From: Dickeya undicola
GTDB taxonomy: Bacteria; Pseudomonadota; Gammaproteobacteria; Enterobacterales; Enterobacteriaceae
Assembly (NCBI RefSeq): GCF_000784735.1
Contig: NZ_JSYG01000011.1
Span: 43,051 to 107,050, forward strand
DNA: 64,000 bases
Direction: 5' to 3'
The notes beneath the pieces are model-generated. The model saw only the letters and a program-made list of their open reading frames with translations, did not search any database and was not told the DNA's origin. The translations under genes and the position numbers were made by a program. Numbering within the stretch: the first letter of the stretch is position 1; every line of letters begins with the position of its first letter. Of this stretch, positions 8,375 to 16,654 are shown piece after piece.

Positions 8375-9640
8375 TTATTTCGCCAGAACGCCGCTTAGAA
8401 TCGACAGCGCCTTGCTAAACTGGGTATCCGGAATGGTCAGTGGATACAGGAAACGGATCACGTTGCCGTGCGTGCCGCAGGTCAACAACAGCAGTCCCTG
8501 TTCCAGCGCCGCCTGCTGGTATTTTTTGGTGATTTCCGCGCTCGGTTTACCCGTCTGCGGATCATTAAATTCCACCGCCACCATTGAACCACGAGCGCGA
8601 ATATCGACGATGGCCGTATTGCTGGCTTTCGCCCGCTCCAGCGCCTCTACCAGTGTAGCGCCCAACCGCTGAGCGCGTTGGCATAACTGTTCTTCTTCAA
8701 TCACATCCAGCACCGCCAGCGCTGACGCCACCGCCAGCGGGTTACCGGCATAAGTGCCACCCAGCCCGCCAGGACCCGGCGCGTCCATCACCTCGGCACG
8801 ACCCACCACGCCGGAAATCGGGAAACCACCGCCCAGACTTTTCGCCATGGTGATCAGATCCGCTTTATCTTCGTAGTATTCCATGGCGAATACCTTGCCG
8901 GTACGGGCAAAACCGGTCTGCACTTCATCAGCGATCAGCAACATGCCGTACTTGTCGCACAGCTGGCGCACACCACTGATGAACTCCGGCGGCGCAACGT
9001 TGAAGCCACCTTCACCCTGCACCGGCTCCAGCAGAATGGCCGCGACCTGATCGGCGGCGATATCGGTGTGCAGCAAACGGTCAATGCTCTCCAGCGCCTG
9101 TTCCACGGTGATGCCATGCCGGGCGTTCGGATACAGCGCGTGGAAAATGGATCCAGGGAATGGGCCGAATCCGGTGGAATACGGTGCCACTTTACCGGTC
9201 AGCGTCAGGGTCAACAGTGTACGGCCGTGGAACGCGGCACCAAACGCGATCACGCCCGGACGTTTGGTGTAAGCACGGGCGATTTTTACCGCATTTTCAA
9301 CCGCTTCTGCACCGGTGGTAAAGAAAGCCGTCTTGGCCGGACCGGCGATAGGGGCCAGCGCGTTCAGGCGCTCCGCCAGCGTCACATAGCTGCCGTAGGG
9401 GACGATTTGATACGCGGTATGGGTGAATTTCTCCAGTTGCTCGCGCACCGCCGCCACCAGTTTCGGGTGACGGTGACCGGTGTTCAGTACCGCAATCCCG
9501 GCAGCAAAATCAATAAACTCGCGCCCTTCAACATCCCACAGGGTGGCGTTTTCGGCCTTGTCGGCAAAGAAATCACACATGACGCCTACGCCACGCGGCG
9601 TGGCGGCCAAACGACGTTGATTCAATTCGCTGTTACTCAT
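8375..9640 (-). CDS. gabT: 4-aminobutyrate aminotransferase
   Basis: PLP-dependent class III aminotransferase converting GABA and 2-oxoglutarate to succinate semialdehyde and glutamate. At 421 aa it is the normal length. Visible motifs are the TTGAEAVENAVKIAR cofactor loop, the AFHGRT segment, the LIADEVQTGFARTGK aspartate region and the PLP lysine in ITMAKSLGGGFPISG. ATG 9640 has GGAG 8 bases upstream; an in-frame extension upstream carries no family sequence. It is first in the gabT-gabD operon and divergent from gabR, which very likely controls it. GABA is abundant in wounded plant tissue, fitting a plant-associated host. Confidence 0.93.
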   Translation of the reverse strand: MSNSELNQRRLAATPRGVGVMCDFFADKAENATLWDVEGREFIDFAAGIAVLNTGHRHPKLVAAVREQLEKFTHTAYQIVPYGSYVTLAERLNALAPIAGPAKTAFFTTGAEAVENAVKIARAYTKRPGVIAFGAAFHGRTLLTLTLTGKVAPYSTGFGPFPGSIFHALYPNARHGITVEQALESIDRLLHTDIAADQVAAILLEPVQGEGGFNVAPPEFISGVRQLCDKYGMLLIADEVQTGFARTGKVFAMEYYEDKADLITMAKSLGGGFPISGVVGRAEVMDAPGPGGLGGTYAGNPLAVASALAVLDVIEEEQLCQRAQRLGATLVEALERAKASNTAIVDIRARGSMVAVEFNDPQTGKPSAEITKKYQQAALEQGLLLLTCGTHGNVIRFLYPLTIPDTQFSKALSILSGVLAK

Positions 9641-9766
9641 TATTCTGCTCCGATTCGATGAACACACCACCCGACAGGGGTTGACGATTAACGTTCTGAT
9701 GTTGCTATTTATCCCCTGCATGGCCCTATAATCCAGAGCCAGTTTTTAATATTTAAAGGATCCACT
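9641..9766. promoter_or_regulatory. gabT-gabR divergent promoter region
   Basis: The 126-bp intergenic region between the divergent gabTD and gabR. For gabR there is a perfect -10 TATAAT at 9727-9732 and a possible -35 TTGCTA at 9702-9707 (19-bp spacing). The TGTGCA palindrome found near the transporter genes is absent here, so gabTD is probably controlled by GabR rather than by that site. Confidence 0.55.
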
Positions 9767-11254
9767 TTGCGCTCACTACTGACGGATTTACTGTTGCAGG
9801 GGCTGGAACAACAGCAGGATGGGACGCTCAACAAGCGGCTGTACGACACTATCCGGCTGGCCATTCTGACCGGCGACATCGCACCGGGGCGGCGGCTGCC
9901 CTCGTCCCGCGACCTGGCGCAGCAACTGTCGCTGTCACGTAATACGGTGATCGCGGCCTTCGAACAACTGCTGGCGGAAGGCTATATCGAAACCCGTACC
10001 GGTAGCGGCAGTTACGTCACCGAGCAATTGCCAGACACTCGCCCACCGGATGTGCGTGACGATACCCAGTCGCCATTGCGCCCGGCAGTGCAGGAGATTT
10101 CCCGGCGCGGTATGCATCTGCTGGGCTATGCCGGTGCATCGGCGCGCCAGTGGGGCGCGTTTATGCCGGGCATCCCGGATATCGCCAGTTTTCCGCATGA
10201 CCTGTGGCGGCGGCTGCAAACCCGGCTGTCTCGCCGCCTGAAACCGGAACAACTCTCCTACTCGCCGATTGGTGGTTGCCCGGAACTGCAACAGGCGCTG
10301 GTGGACTACCTGCGGGTGGCGCGCTCGGTCACCTGTACCCCAGAGCAAATCCTGATTACCGAAGGCACCCATCAGGCGATGGACCTGCTGGCTAAAATGC
10401 TGTGTAACCCCGGCGACCTGGCGTGGATCGAAGACCCCTGCTACTGGGGTATGCGCAATGTGTTGACCATCAACGGGCTGCGTGTCGCCCCCATCGAGGT
10501 GGATGAACAAGGGATGGTGCCACCGGACGACGTTTCGCCCCAGTCAGTGCCGCGGTTGATTTGCGTCACCCCATCGCACCAGTATCCGCTGGGTGCGGTA
10601 ATGAGTCTGGCGCGCCGCCAGCGCTTGCTGGCGCTGGCGCAGGAACACAGCAGTTGGGTCATCGAAGACGACTACGACAGCGAGTTCCGTTTCTCCGGCA
10701 GCCCCATCCCGGCGTTGCAGGGGCTGCAAACCCAGCCGCCGGTGATTTACATCGGCACCTGTAGCAAGACCCTCTATCCAGGCTTGCGGGTCAGCTACAT
10801 GGTGCTACCGCCACATCTGGCGCGTGAGCTGAAAACAGCGCACGCCGAGCTATACCGGGGCGGCCATCTGCTGACGCAACTGACGCTGAGTCAGTTCATC
10901 AGTGAAGGGCATTACGCCGCCCACATCCGCCGTATGCGCCTGTTGTATGCGCGACGTCGCGCCCTGTTGAGCGAGTTGATCGTGCAGCATCTGGGCGAGG
11001 AGTACCTTGGTTACAACAGTAACGCCGGTTTACACCTGATTTTGCGGTTACCCGACCGTATCGACGACGTGGTACTGAGCGCCCGCATCCTGCAACAAGG
11101 GGTGATGGTCAAACCGCTGTCCAGTTACTACCTGCGACCGACGCTCCAGCGTGGGCTGCTGCTCGGTTACGCCAGCGTGGACGACGCCGAGATGGTGCGC
11201 GCGTTTGAGGTTATTCTTTCCTGTTTACGCACGTTGGAAAAGACGCGCGCCTGA
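9767..11254 (+). CDS. gabR: GabR-type (MocR family) transcriptional regulator
   Basis: Regulator fusing a GntR winged helix (about residues 20-90; LPSSRDLAQQLSLSRNTVIAAFEQLLAEGYIETR) to a class I aminotransferase-like domain that binds PLP and senses GABA. The PLP lysine motif is present (YIGTCSKTLYPGLRVSYMVLP), as are the LITEGTHQAMDLLAKML and VIEDDYDSEFR segments. In Bacillus, GabR with PLP and GABA activates gabTD. TTG at 9767 is taken as the start because AAAGGA is placed 6 bases before it and no ATG is nearby. It is divergent from gabTD with 126 bp between them, which supports the GABA role over other MocR functions such as PdxR. Confidence 0.85.
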   Translation: MRSLLTDLLLQGLEQQQDGTLNKRLYDTIRLAILTGDIAPGRRLPSSRDLAQQLSLSRNTVIAAFEQLLAEGYIETRTGSGSYVTEQLPDTRPPDVRDDTQSPLRPAVQEISRRGMHLLGYAGASARQWGAFMPGIPDIASFPHDLWRRLQTRLSRRLKPEQLSYSPIGGCPELQQALVDYLRVARSVTCTPEQILITEGTHQAMDLLAKMLCNPGDLAWIEDPCYWGMRNVLTINGLRVAPIEVDEQGMVPPDDVSPQSVPRLICVTPSHQYPLGAVMSLARRQRLLALAQEHSSWVIEDDYDSEFRFSGSPIPALQGLQTQPPVIYIGTCSKTLYPGLRVSYMVLPPHLARELKTAHAELYRGGHLLTQLTLSQFISEGHYAAHIRRMRLLYARRRALLSELIVQHLGEEYLGYNSNAGLHLILRLPDRIDDVVLSARILQQGVMVKPLSSYYLRPTLQRGLLLGYASVDDAEMVRAFEVILSCLRTLEKTRA

Positions 11255-11292
11255 CTCTCCCACATGTGGTTTGAGCGCCCCGCTCACCGCAG

Positions 11293-11331
11293 AAAACCGG
11301 CCAGACAGGCACCCTGTCTGCCTCGGTTTTT
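11293..11331 (+). terminator. Strong terminator after gabR
   Basis: Long stem with inner arms CAGACAGG / CCTGTCTG and outer AAAACCG / CGGTTTT, ending in T5. It separates gabR from the ATPase gene, so the latter needs its own promoter. Confidence 0.85.
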
Positions 11332-11453
11332 CGCCTCGCCATTACGCACAATATCGGTGCCTTTATTTAACAGGCACTCACCATTTTGAGGCAAAGGCGA
11401 ATTACCACGCACTTTCATTGTTCACTGCTGTTGCTCACTTTGACAACCTCACC

Positions 11454-11472
11454 ATTGTGCAACATGCACAAT
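11454..11472. promoter_or_regulatory. Palindrome shared with the transporter operon
   Basis: Perfect inverted repeat ATTGTGCA-ACA-TGCACAAT, 185 bases before the ATPase gene. Its core TGTGCA-N3-TGCACA is identical to that of the palindrome at 6688-6710. No convincing sigma-54 promoter is seen between it and the ATPase gene; a GG-N10-GC at 11487-11500 is too poor to call. The rest of 11332-11656 shows no gene. Confidence 0.55.
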
Positions 11473-11656
11473 ATTTTGATCTTAACGGCCAAGCCTTAGC
11501 CTGATTTTTCGCTGTGATTCTCCCCTAATCAAACACCTGAACCGGTCTTTTTTTACGCCAGAATTTATAAGAATAATTTCTCAATTAACTATCGGGCATG
11601 ACTTATGCATACATGAGTCATCAGCATCGCGCTACGACACGTGAGAGAAGGGAAGA

Positions 11657-12751
11657 ATGAAAACCTACGTTAGCTTCAAAAATATTCAAAAAACCTACGA
11701 TGGCGATCGTCTGGTGGTCAAAAATCTGAATCTGGATATTCAGGAAGGCGAGTTTCTGACCATGCTGGGCCCGTCTGGCTCCGGCAAAACCACCAGCCTG
11801 ATGATGCTGGCCGGGTTTGAAACGCCGACGCAGGGCGAAATTCTGCTGCGTGATACGCCGCTGCACAACCTGCCGCCCCACCAGCGCGGCATCGGTATGG
11901 TGTTTCAGAACTATGCGCTGTTCCCACACATGACAGTGGCGGAAAATCTGGCGTTTCCGCTCTCTATTCGTCGTATGAACCGCAGCGATATCAAGGAGAA
12001 AGTCGATCGGGTATTGGACCGCGTTAAACTGACCAATCTGGCCGACCGTTACCCGGCGCAGATGTCCGGCGGCCAGCAACAACGTGTAGCGCTGGCGCGA
12101 GCGCTGGTGTTCGAGCCGCGTCTGGTGCTGATGGATGAACCGCTGGGCGCGCTGGACAAACAGCTGCGCGAGCACATGCAACTGGAAATTAAGGAGCTAC
12201 ACCGGGCGTTGGAACTCACCGTGGTGTACGTCACCCATGATCAGAGCGAAGCCATGACCATGTCGGATCGAGTTGCGGTCTTCAACGACGGGATTATTCA
12301 GCAGATGGACAGCCCCAGCGACATCTATGAACGTCCGCAAAATGCCTTTGTGGCACAGTTTATCGGTGAAAACAACACGCTGATTGGCACGCAATCTGGC
12401 GGCGACGGCGACTACTATCAGGCTCAGTTGGATGACGGCACGGTATTACGCGCGCTGAAAGTCCGCCCCAGTTCACCGGGCAGAAAAATCCATTTGTGTA
12501 TTCGCCCGGAACGGGTGCGAGTCAATGCCAGCGTACTGCCGGACGGCGCACAACAGGTCAACGCCCGCATCCAGCAATTTATCTATCTCGGCGATCACGT
12601 GCGCATGATGACCGAGGTTGCCGGTCAGCCGCAGTTTATGGTGAAACTGCCCGCCAGCGACGTGAACCCGGACTGGAAAATCGGCAGCGAAATCCATTTG
12701 TCCTGGCAGCCGGAACACCTGCGCGCACTGGATGCGGTGGTAACGCATTAA
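11657..12751 (+). CDS. ABC transporter ATP-binding protein, PotA type
   Basis: ATPase that should power the binding-protein/permease operon at 3344-6535, which lacks an ATPase of its own. Walker A is GPSGSGKTT, the Q-loop is VFQNYALFPHMT, the signature is MSGGQQQRVALARAL, Walker B is LVLMDEPLGALD and the switch histidine is in VYVTHDQSEAMTMSD. A C-terminal TOBE domain fills about residues 240-364, as in PotA and related ATPases (E. coli PotA is 378 aa). The start ATG has GAAGGGAAGA directly upstream. The gene lies on the opposite strand, beyond gabR, which is an unusual split; the shared palindrome could keep the halves co-regulated. Confidence 0.88.
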   Translation: MKTYVSFKNIQKTYDGDRLVVKNLNLDIQEGEFLTMLGPSGSGKTTSLMMLAGFETPTQGEILLRDTPLHNLPPHQRGIGMVFQNYALFPHMTVAENLAFPLSIRRMNRSDIKEKVDRVLDRVKLTNLADRYPAQMSGGQQQRVALARALVFEPRLVLMDEPLGALDKQLREHMQLEIKELHRALELTVVYVTHDQSEAMTMSDRVAVFNDGIIQQMDSPSDIYERPQNAFVAQFIGENNTLIGTQSGGDGDYYQAQLDDGTVLRALKVRPSSPGRKIHLCIRPERVRVNASVLPDGAQQVNARIQQFIYLGDHVRMMTEVAGQPQFMVKLPASDVNPDWKIGSEIHLSWQPEHLRALDAVVTH

Positions 12752-12756
12752 TACAC

Positions 12757-12776
12757 CGCGGCTCCTGCGGGTTTCT
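12757..12776 (+). terminator. Possible terminator after the ATPase gene
   Basis: Short stem CCGC / GCGG with a GGTTTCTTG tail, six bases after the ATPase stop. A second hairpin, GAGCAGCCC / GGGCTGCTC, follows at 12789-12815 without a T run. Confidence 0.5.
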
Positions 12777-12810
12777 TGTCATTAATCAGAGCAGCCCTGT
12801 CAACCTGGGC

Positions 12811-12867
12811 TGCTCCGTTAATCCGGGTAGAACCGTTGAATCCGGGTAGCTCCGTTAATCCGGGTAG
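12811..12867 (+). repeat. Three tandem copies of an 18-20 bp unit
   Basis: Three adjacent copies of CCGTTAATCCGGGTAG (middle copy CCGTTGAATCCGGGTAG) with 2-4 base spacers. It follows a hairpin and precedes pptA. No gene or known site is recognised; it may simply be a small variable-number repeat. Confidence 0.7.
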
Positions 12868-12976
12868 ATAGTGATCTGCCCGAAACCATGCCAATATGGT
12901 CACGCCACTGGCGGTTAGCGTTGTAGCCCTAACCACCCTCGCCTCATCCGACTTTCACACACGGAGTGTCTTAGCC

Positions 12977-13207
12977 ATGCCACATGTTGCCATCAAGTAT
13001 TTCCCGCGCAATCTGCCTGAAAACGTCAAACAGGATTTAGCAAACGATATCAGCGAGTTACTCAAGAAATATCTAAACGCGGAAGACAAATCGATCTCGG
13101 TTGCCTTAACCGAAGTTGTGCCGGAACGCTGGAAAGACGCGGTTTACGATATCGAAATCGGGCCGGAACTGGAGAATCTCACCAAAAAACCGGGATATAC
13201 CATGTAA
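12977..13207 (+). CDS. pptA: Small 4-oxalocrotonate-type tautomerase
   Basis: A 76-aa member of the 4-oxalocrotonate tautomerase superfamily. The catalytic base is the N-terminal proline exposed after removal of Met (MPHVAIKYFPRNL). It closely resembles E. coli PptA/YdcE (77 aa) from MPHIDIKCFPREL through to the shared KKPGYSM-like end (KKPGYTM). The ATG at 12977 is the only start that places Pro at position 1; GGAG lies 10 bases upstream. The physiological substrate of this family in enterobacteria is unknown; phenylpyruvate enolisation is the assay activity. It is a monocistronic gene. Confidence 0.87.
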   Translation: MPHVAIKYFPRNLPENVKQDLANDISELLKKYLNAEDKSISVALTEVVPERWKDAVYDIEIGPELENLTKKPGYTM

Positions 13208-13537
13208 CGTCAACGCACGGGTCACGTTATTGGCGAGCAAAGCCCGGACGTTACGGTCACCCTTCGCTGTGCTCTGGTTCATCTGCGTTGCCCGTCAAAA
13301 CCAAGGCTCATAACGAGCCTTGTAGCACAATCGACCCGCCCGTCATTCACATCAGGTTTTGCTCGATAATCGTAACGAACCCAATTAGCAGGCTTTTGTG
13401 GCTAAATAGATACCTGATTGTATAAAAAATAGTAATTAAACACCGTCTGATGCGTGAAAGCCGAGATAAATGATGAATTAACATATGTCTAATGTTATAT
13501 GTAACGAGATATTGTGATTTTTTATGAGGATAGGGAT

Positions 13538-14107
13538 GTGACTGGGACCATTATTGTCAACAAAAACGAAATTGATAATAGGTATGCATGGCTATTAGCA
13601 TTGGTAAATTCAGCGGGGTATTTATTAAGCACAGGATCCATTAATGTTTATGTTTCTGGCATTATTATCCTCGTTATTAACTTATTTTTAATGCTGACTG
13701 ATTCAGCAAAACTGGAAGCAAGTGGATATAAAAGCCCGCTGGTTATATTGGGCGTACTATTCGGGCCTATCTATATAATCCACAGAGCGATCATTCTAAG
13801 AAAAACAGAAGTACCCTATTACGCGATAGTTTGGTTCCTGTCTCTCGTTACGTTAATGTATATAACATCTGTCGATGAATACAACCAAGAGCTGGAAGGC
13901 GCAGCCTGTGTAATTGTGACTGAAATACTACAAGAAAACAATGACCAGCGTGAACTGGAGTGCAAGGCTGTAAAAATAGATGAAAAAGTCAATGATACTT
14001 TTTATAAAGCTCACGCCATTATTAGCAATGGAGAGTCCGTTAAGATAGGAATAGAAGACAAAAGTGATGACGAAATATTTGTGACAATGTCCTCTACTCC
14101 ACATTAA
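13538..14107 (+). CDS. Orphan small membrane protein, function unknown
   Basis: Unrecognised 189-aa protein. The N-terminal 110 residues hold about four membrane spans (around residues 13-31, 35-52, 67-88 and 95-112: YAWLLALVNSAGYLL, SGIIILVINLFLMLT, LVILGVLFGPIYIIH, YAIVWFLSLVTLMYI). A soluble C-terminal tail of about 75 residues, rich in charged and beta-type residues (ECKAVKIDEKVNDTFYKAHAIIS), follows. GTG 13538 is preferred because AGGA is 7 bases ahead. It is clearly more AT-rich than its neighbours, and stands alone between pptA and a dispersed repeat, so recent acquisition is plausible. The preceding 13208-13537 has only a weak AAGGCTC / GAGCCTT hairpin and no gene. Confidence 0.6.
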   Translation: MTGTIIVNKNEIDNRYAWLLALVNSAGYLLSTGSINVYVSGIIILVINLFLMLTDSAKLEASGYKSPLVILGVLFGPIYIIHRAIILRKTEVPYYAIVWFLSLVTLMYITSVDEYNQELEGAACVIVTEILQENNDQRELECKAVKIDEKVNDTFYKAHAIISNGESVKIGIEDKSDDEIFVTMSSTPH

Positions 14108-14124
14108 CCCAGCCTTGAACAGGC

Positions 14125-14239
14125 TATACCCGTCATACTTCAAGTTGCAGGTGTGTTGGCTACGTTACTCGGCCCATTTCATGGGCCTCACCTCTTCGGG
14201 GCCGCTGCAAGCAGCGTTCAAATCGGCTTACGCCAATTA
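14125..14239 (+). repeat. Dispersed intergenic repeat, copy 1
   Basis: About 115 bp that recur, in reverse orientation and with few mismatches, at 58177-58291. It begins TATACCCGTCATACTTCAAG and includes the GGGGCCGCTGCAAGCAGCGTT hairpin region. The sequence continues to about 14300 with another hairpin (CCCCAG / CTGGGG) that is not identical to copy 2. It is of the hairpin-rich intergenic repeat type common in Enterobacterales, with no coding capacity. Confidence 0.8.
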
Positions 14240-14339
14240 ACGCGGCGACGCAGCAAATCCCCAGGAGCTGACATCAGTAGGTGACTGGGGTGAGCGGCGT
14301 CTGCTAACCTGACCCCTCCCTGGCCTGACCGCACATCCG

Positions 14340-14358
14340 ACATGAATATAGCTCATGT
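14340..14358. promoter_or_regulatory. Inverted repeat upstream of mesX, possible MetR-like site
   Basis: Arms ACATGA and TCATGT with a 7-base centre. Within it TGAA-TATAG-CTCA is one base off the MetR consensus TGAA-N5-TTCA. A -10-like TATGCT occurs at 14409-14414. No MetJ box (AGACGTCT) was seen. This is a weak prediction resting on gene function. Confidence 0.3.
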
Positions 14359-14520
14359 TGTAATGAAATTAAGTCGCTTTCCCTCGCCCATCAACTCTGG
14401 CATAAAATATGCTAAATTAACTCGCCAGCAACATGAAGACCACCAATTGATAAATTAAAGTCATTTAATATCAACATGTTAACCGGGTTTTCATATCAAG
14501 CATCAGGAAAAAAGAACGCG

Positions 14521-15498
14521 ATGACTAAAAATTTTACATTTACGATTAAAAGCAGTTGCTTCGATGAGAACTATAACCCCTCCGAAAATACGCGTATCAC
14601 GACCAACTTTGCGAATCTGGCCAGAGGAGATCGCCGCCAGGAGAACTTACGCAATACATTAGTGATGATTGACAATCGCTTCAATACATTGGCGTATTGG
14701 GATAACCCCAAAGGTGACCGTTATTCCGTCGAACTTGAAATCATTTCTGTTGATATGCACATTGCCGACAATAACGCCACCTTCCCGGCAATTGAAATTT
14801 TGAAAACCAACATCATTGATAAAAAAACAAACCAGCGGATTGAAGGTATTGTAGGCAATAATTTCTCGTCTTACGTGCGTGATTATGACTTTAGCGTGTT
14901 GTTGTTAGAGCATAATAATAGTCAATCCGAATTTAGCATTCCCGATAACTTTGGCGATTTGCATGGGAATATATTTAAATATTTCGTCAATTCGCAGGAA
15001 TACAAAGACAAATTTAGCAAGCGGCCGGTAATATGTTTAAGTGTTTCCAGCAAAGAAACCTATCATAGAACGGGAAACCAGCATCCTGTATTGGGCATCG
15101 AGTATCAACCAAATGGTTCTTCTTTAACCGAACAGTATTTCGAAAAAATGGGGCTACAGGTTCGCTACTTTATGCCACAAAATAGTGTTGCGCCTTTGGC
15201 TTTTTATTTCTTTGGTGATTTACTGAGTGATTACACGGATCTTGAGCTTATCAGTACCATCAGCACGATGGAGACGTTCCAAAAAATCTACCGCCCTGAG
15301 ATTTACAATGCGAACTCTGCTGCCGGGCAATACTATTGCCCCAACCTGAATCATCATGATCATTCATTAACAAAAATTGTTTATGATCGCGAAGAGCGCA
15401 GCCAGTTGGCGATTAAGCAAGGGAAGTTTACTGAAGAGCACTTCATCAAACCGTATAAAAATATTCTTGAGCAATGGTCGGCTCATTACGCGCGCTAA
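14521..15498 (+). CDS. mesX: MesX (DUF1852), partner of methionine synthase MesD
   Basis: A 325-aa protein of the DUF1852 family (MTKNFTFTIKSSCFDENYNPSENTRITTNFANLARG). This family always accompanies the short cobalamin- and folate-independent methionine synthase MesD and is needed for its activity; oxygen also appears to be required. That is established for the family, and the biochemical role is not resolved. Several conserved polar and aromatic segments are visible (GDLHGNIFKYF, YYCPNLNHHDHSLTKIVYDREERSQLAIKQGKFTEEHFIKPYKNI). The ATG at 14521 is chosen; the AGGAAA before it is rather far. An upstream ATG at 14476 has no ribosome site. It lies 27 bases before mesD in the same operon. Confidence 0.85.
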   Translation: MTKNFTFTIKSSCFDENYNPSENTRITTNFANLARGDRRQENLRNTLVMIDNRFNTLAYWDNPKGDRYSVELEIISVDMHIADNNATFPAIEILKTNIIDKKTNQRIEGIVGNNFSSYVRDYDFSVLLLEHNNSQSEFSIPDNFGDLHGNIFKYFVNSQEYKDKFSKRPVICLSVSSKETYHRTGNQHPVLGIEYQPNGSSLTEQYFEKMGLQVRYFMPQNSVAPLAFYFFGDLLSDYTDLELISTISTMETFQKIYRPEIYNANSAAGQYYCPNLNHHDHSLTKIVYDREERSQLAIKQGKFTEEHFIKPYKNILEQWSAHYAR

Positions 15499-15525
15499 TT
15501 CACCAAAAATATAAGGTCACCTGCT

Positions 15526-16557
15526 ATGAAAACATTGCTACCTACCTCAACTGCGGGCAGTTTACCCAAGCCCTCCTGGCTCGCCGAGCCGGAGAAGCTG
15601 TGGTCCCCCTGGAAATTACAAAACGACGAGCTGATTGAGGGGAAAAAAGATGCCTTAAGCTTGTCGCTGTTTGATCAACTGCGTGCAGGTATTGATATTG
15701 TCAGCGATGGCGAACAAACACGCCAACACTTTGTCACCACGTTTATTGAACACCTGAGCGGTGTGGATTTTGAGAAACGTGAAGTGGTTAAAATTCGTAA
15801 TCGCTATGACGCGAGCGTGCCGACAGTGGTCGGTGCGGTAGCGCGTCAAAAACCCGTGTTTGTTGAAGATGCCAAATTCTTACGTCAACTCACCAAGCAA
15901 CCCATTAAATGGGCCTTGCCGGGGCCGATGACGATGATTGATACGCTCTATGATAACCACTATAAAAGCCGCGAAAAGCTCGCCTGGGAATTTGCAAAAA
16001 TACTCAATCAGGAAGCGAAAGAATTAGAGGCTGCGGGTGTCGATATCATCCAGTTTGATGAGCCTGCCTTTAATGTTTTCTTTGATGAAGTGAATGATTG
16101 GGGAATCGCCACGTTAGAAAAAGCCATTGAAGGGCTGAAATGTGAAACGGCTGTGCATATTTGCTATGGCTATGGCATCAAAGCCAATACCGATTGGAAA
16201 AAAACGCTGGGGTCAGAGTGGCGGCAATACGAAGAAGCCTTTCCCAAACTGCAAACATCGGCTATCGATATCATTTCGCTGGAATGTCATAACTCGCGAG
16301 TTCCGATGGATCTGCTTGAGCTGATTCGCGGTAAAAAAGTCATGGTAGGGGCCATTGATGTGGCAACCAATACCATAGAGACACCAGAAGAAGTCGCCGA
16401 TACGCTACGAAAAGCACTCCAATTTGTCGATGCCGACAAGCTCTACCCTTCGACCAACTGCGGTATGGCCCCCTTATCTCGTCGGGTAGCCACAGGCAAA
16501 CTCAATGCGTTAAGCGCAGGTGCAGACATCATCCGCAGAGAGCTTTCTGCTAAATAA
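15526..16557 (+). CDS. mesD: Folate-independent core methionine synthase MesD
   Basis: A 343-aa protein equivalent to the C-terminal catalytic half of MetE, without the folate-binding N-terminal half. Zinc ligands are visible as the His and Cys in AVHICYGYG, a Glu downstream, and the Cys in PSTNCGMAPLSRR; DGEQTR and DEPAFN correspond to the homocysteine-binding segments. It is expected to methylate homocysteine from a donor other than methyl-tetrahydrofolate polyglutamate. It is co-operonic with mesX (27-base gap), the diagnostic partner. A full metE elsewhere is likely, in which case this would be an accessory route. AAGG precedes the ATG by about 10 bases. Confidence 0.87.
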   Translation: MKTLLPTSTAGSLPKPSWLAEPEKLWSPWKLQNDELIEGKKDALSLSLFDQLRAGIDIVSDGEQTRQHFVTTFIEHLSGVDFEKREVVKIRNRYDASVPTVVGAVARQKPVFVEDAKFLRQLTKQPIKWALPGPMTMIDTLYDNHYKSREKLAWEFAKILNQEAKELEAAGVDIIQFDEPAFNVFFDEVNDWGIATLEKAIEGLKCETAVHICYGYGIKANTDWKKTLGSEWRQYEEAFPKLQTSAIDIISLECHNSRVPMDLLELIRGKKVMVGAIDVATNTIETPEEVADTLRKALQFVDADKLYPSTNCGMAPLSRRVATGKLNALSAGADIIRRELSAK

Positions 16558-16568
16558 CCAGAACCACC

Positions 16569-16601
16569 GGCGGCCGACGGAATACACCGGGCCGCCTTTT
16601 T
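16569..16601. terminator. Terminator between mesD and the GST gene
   Basis: Stem GGCGGCC / GGGCCGCC followed by T5, 12 bases after the mesD stop. Confidence 0.85.
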
Positions 16602-16654
16602 GCTGTCGTACAGCGTGATAGCACGTGCTGGCATCGTCACCGCCAATCCGGTTT

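Noticed and set aside
11486..11500. Sigma-54 promoter before the ATPase gene
   Set aside because: GG-N10-GC is present but four of the ten fixed consensus bases differ.
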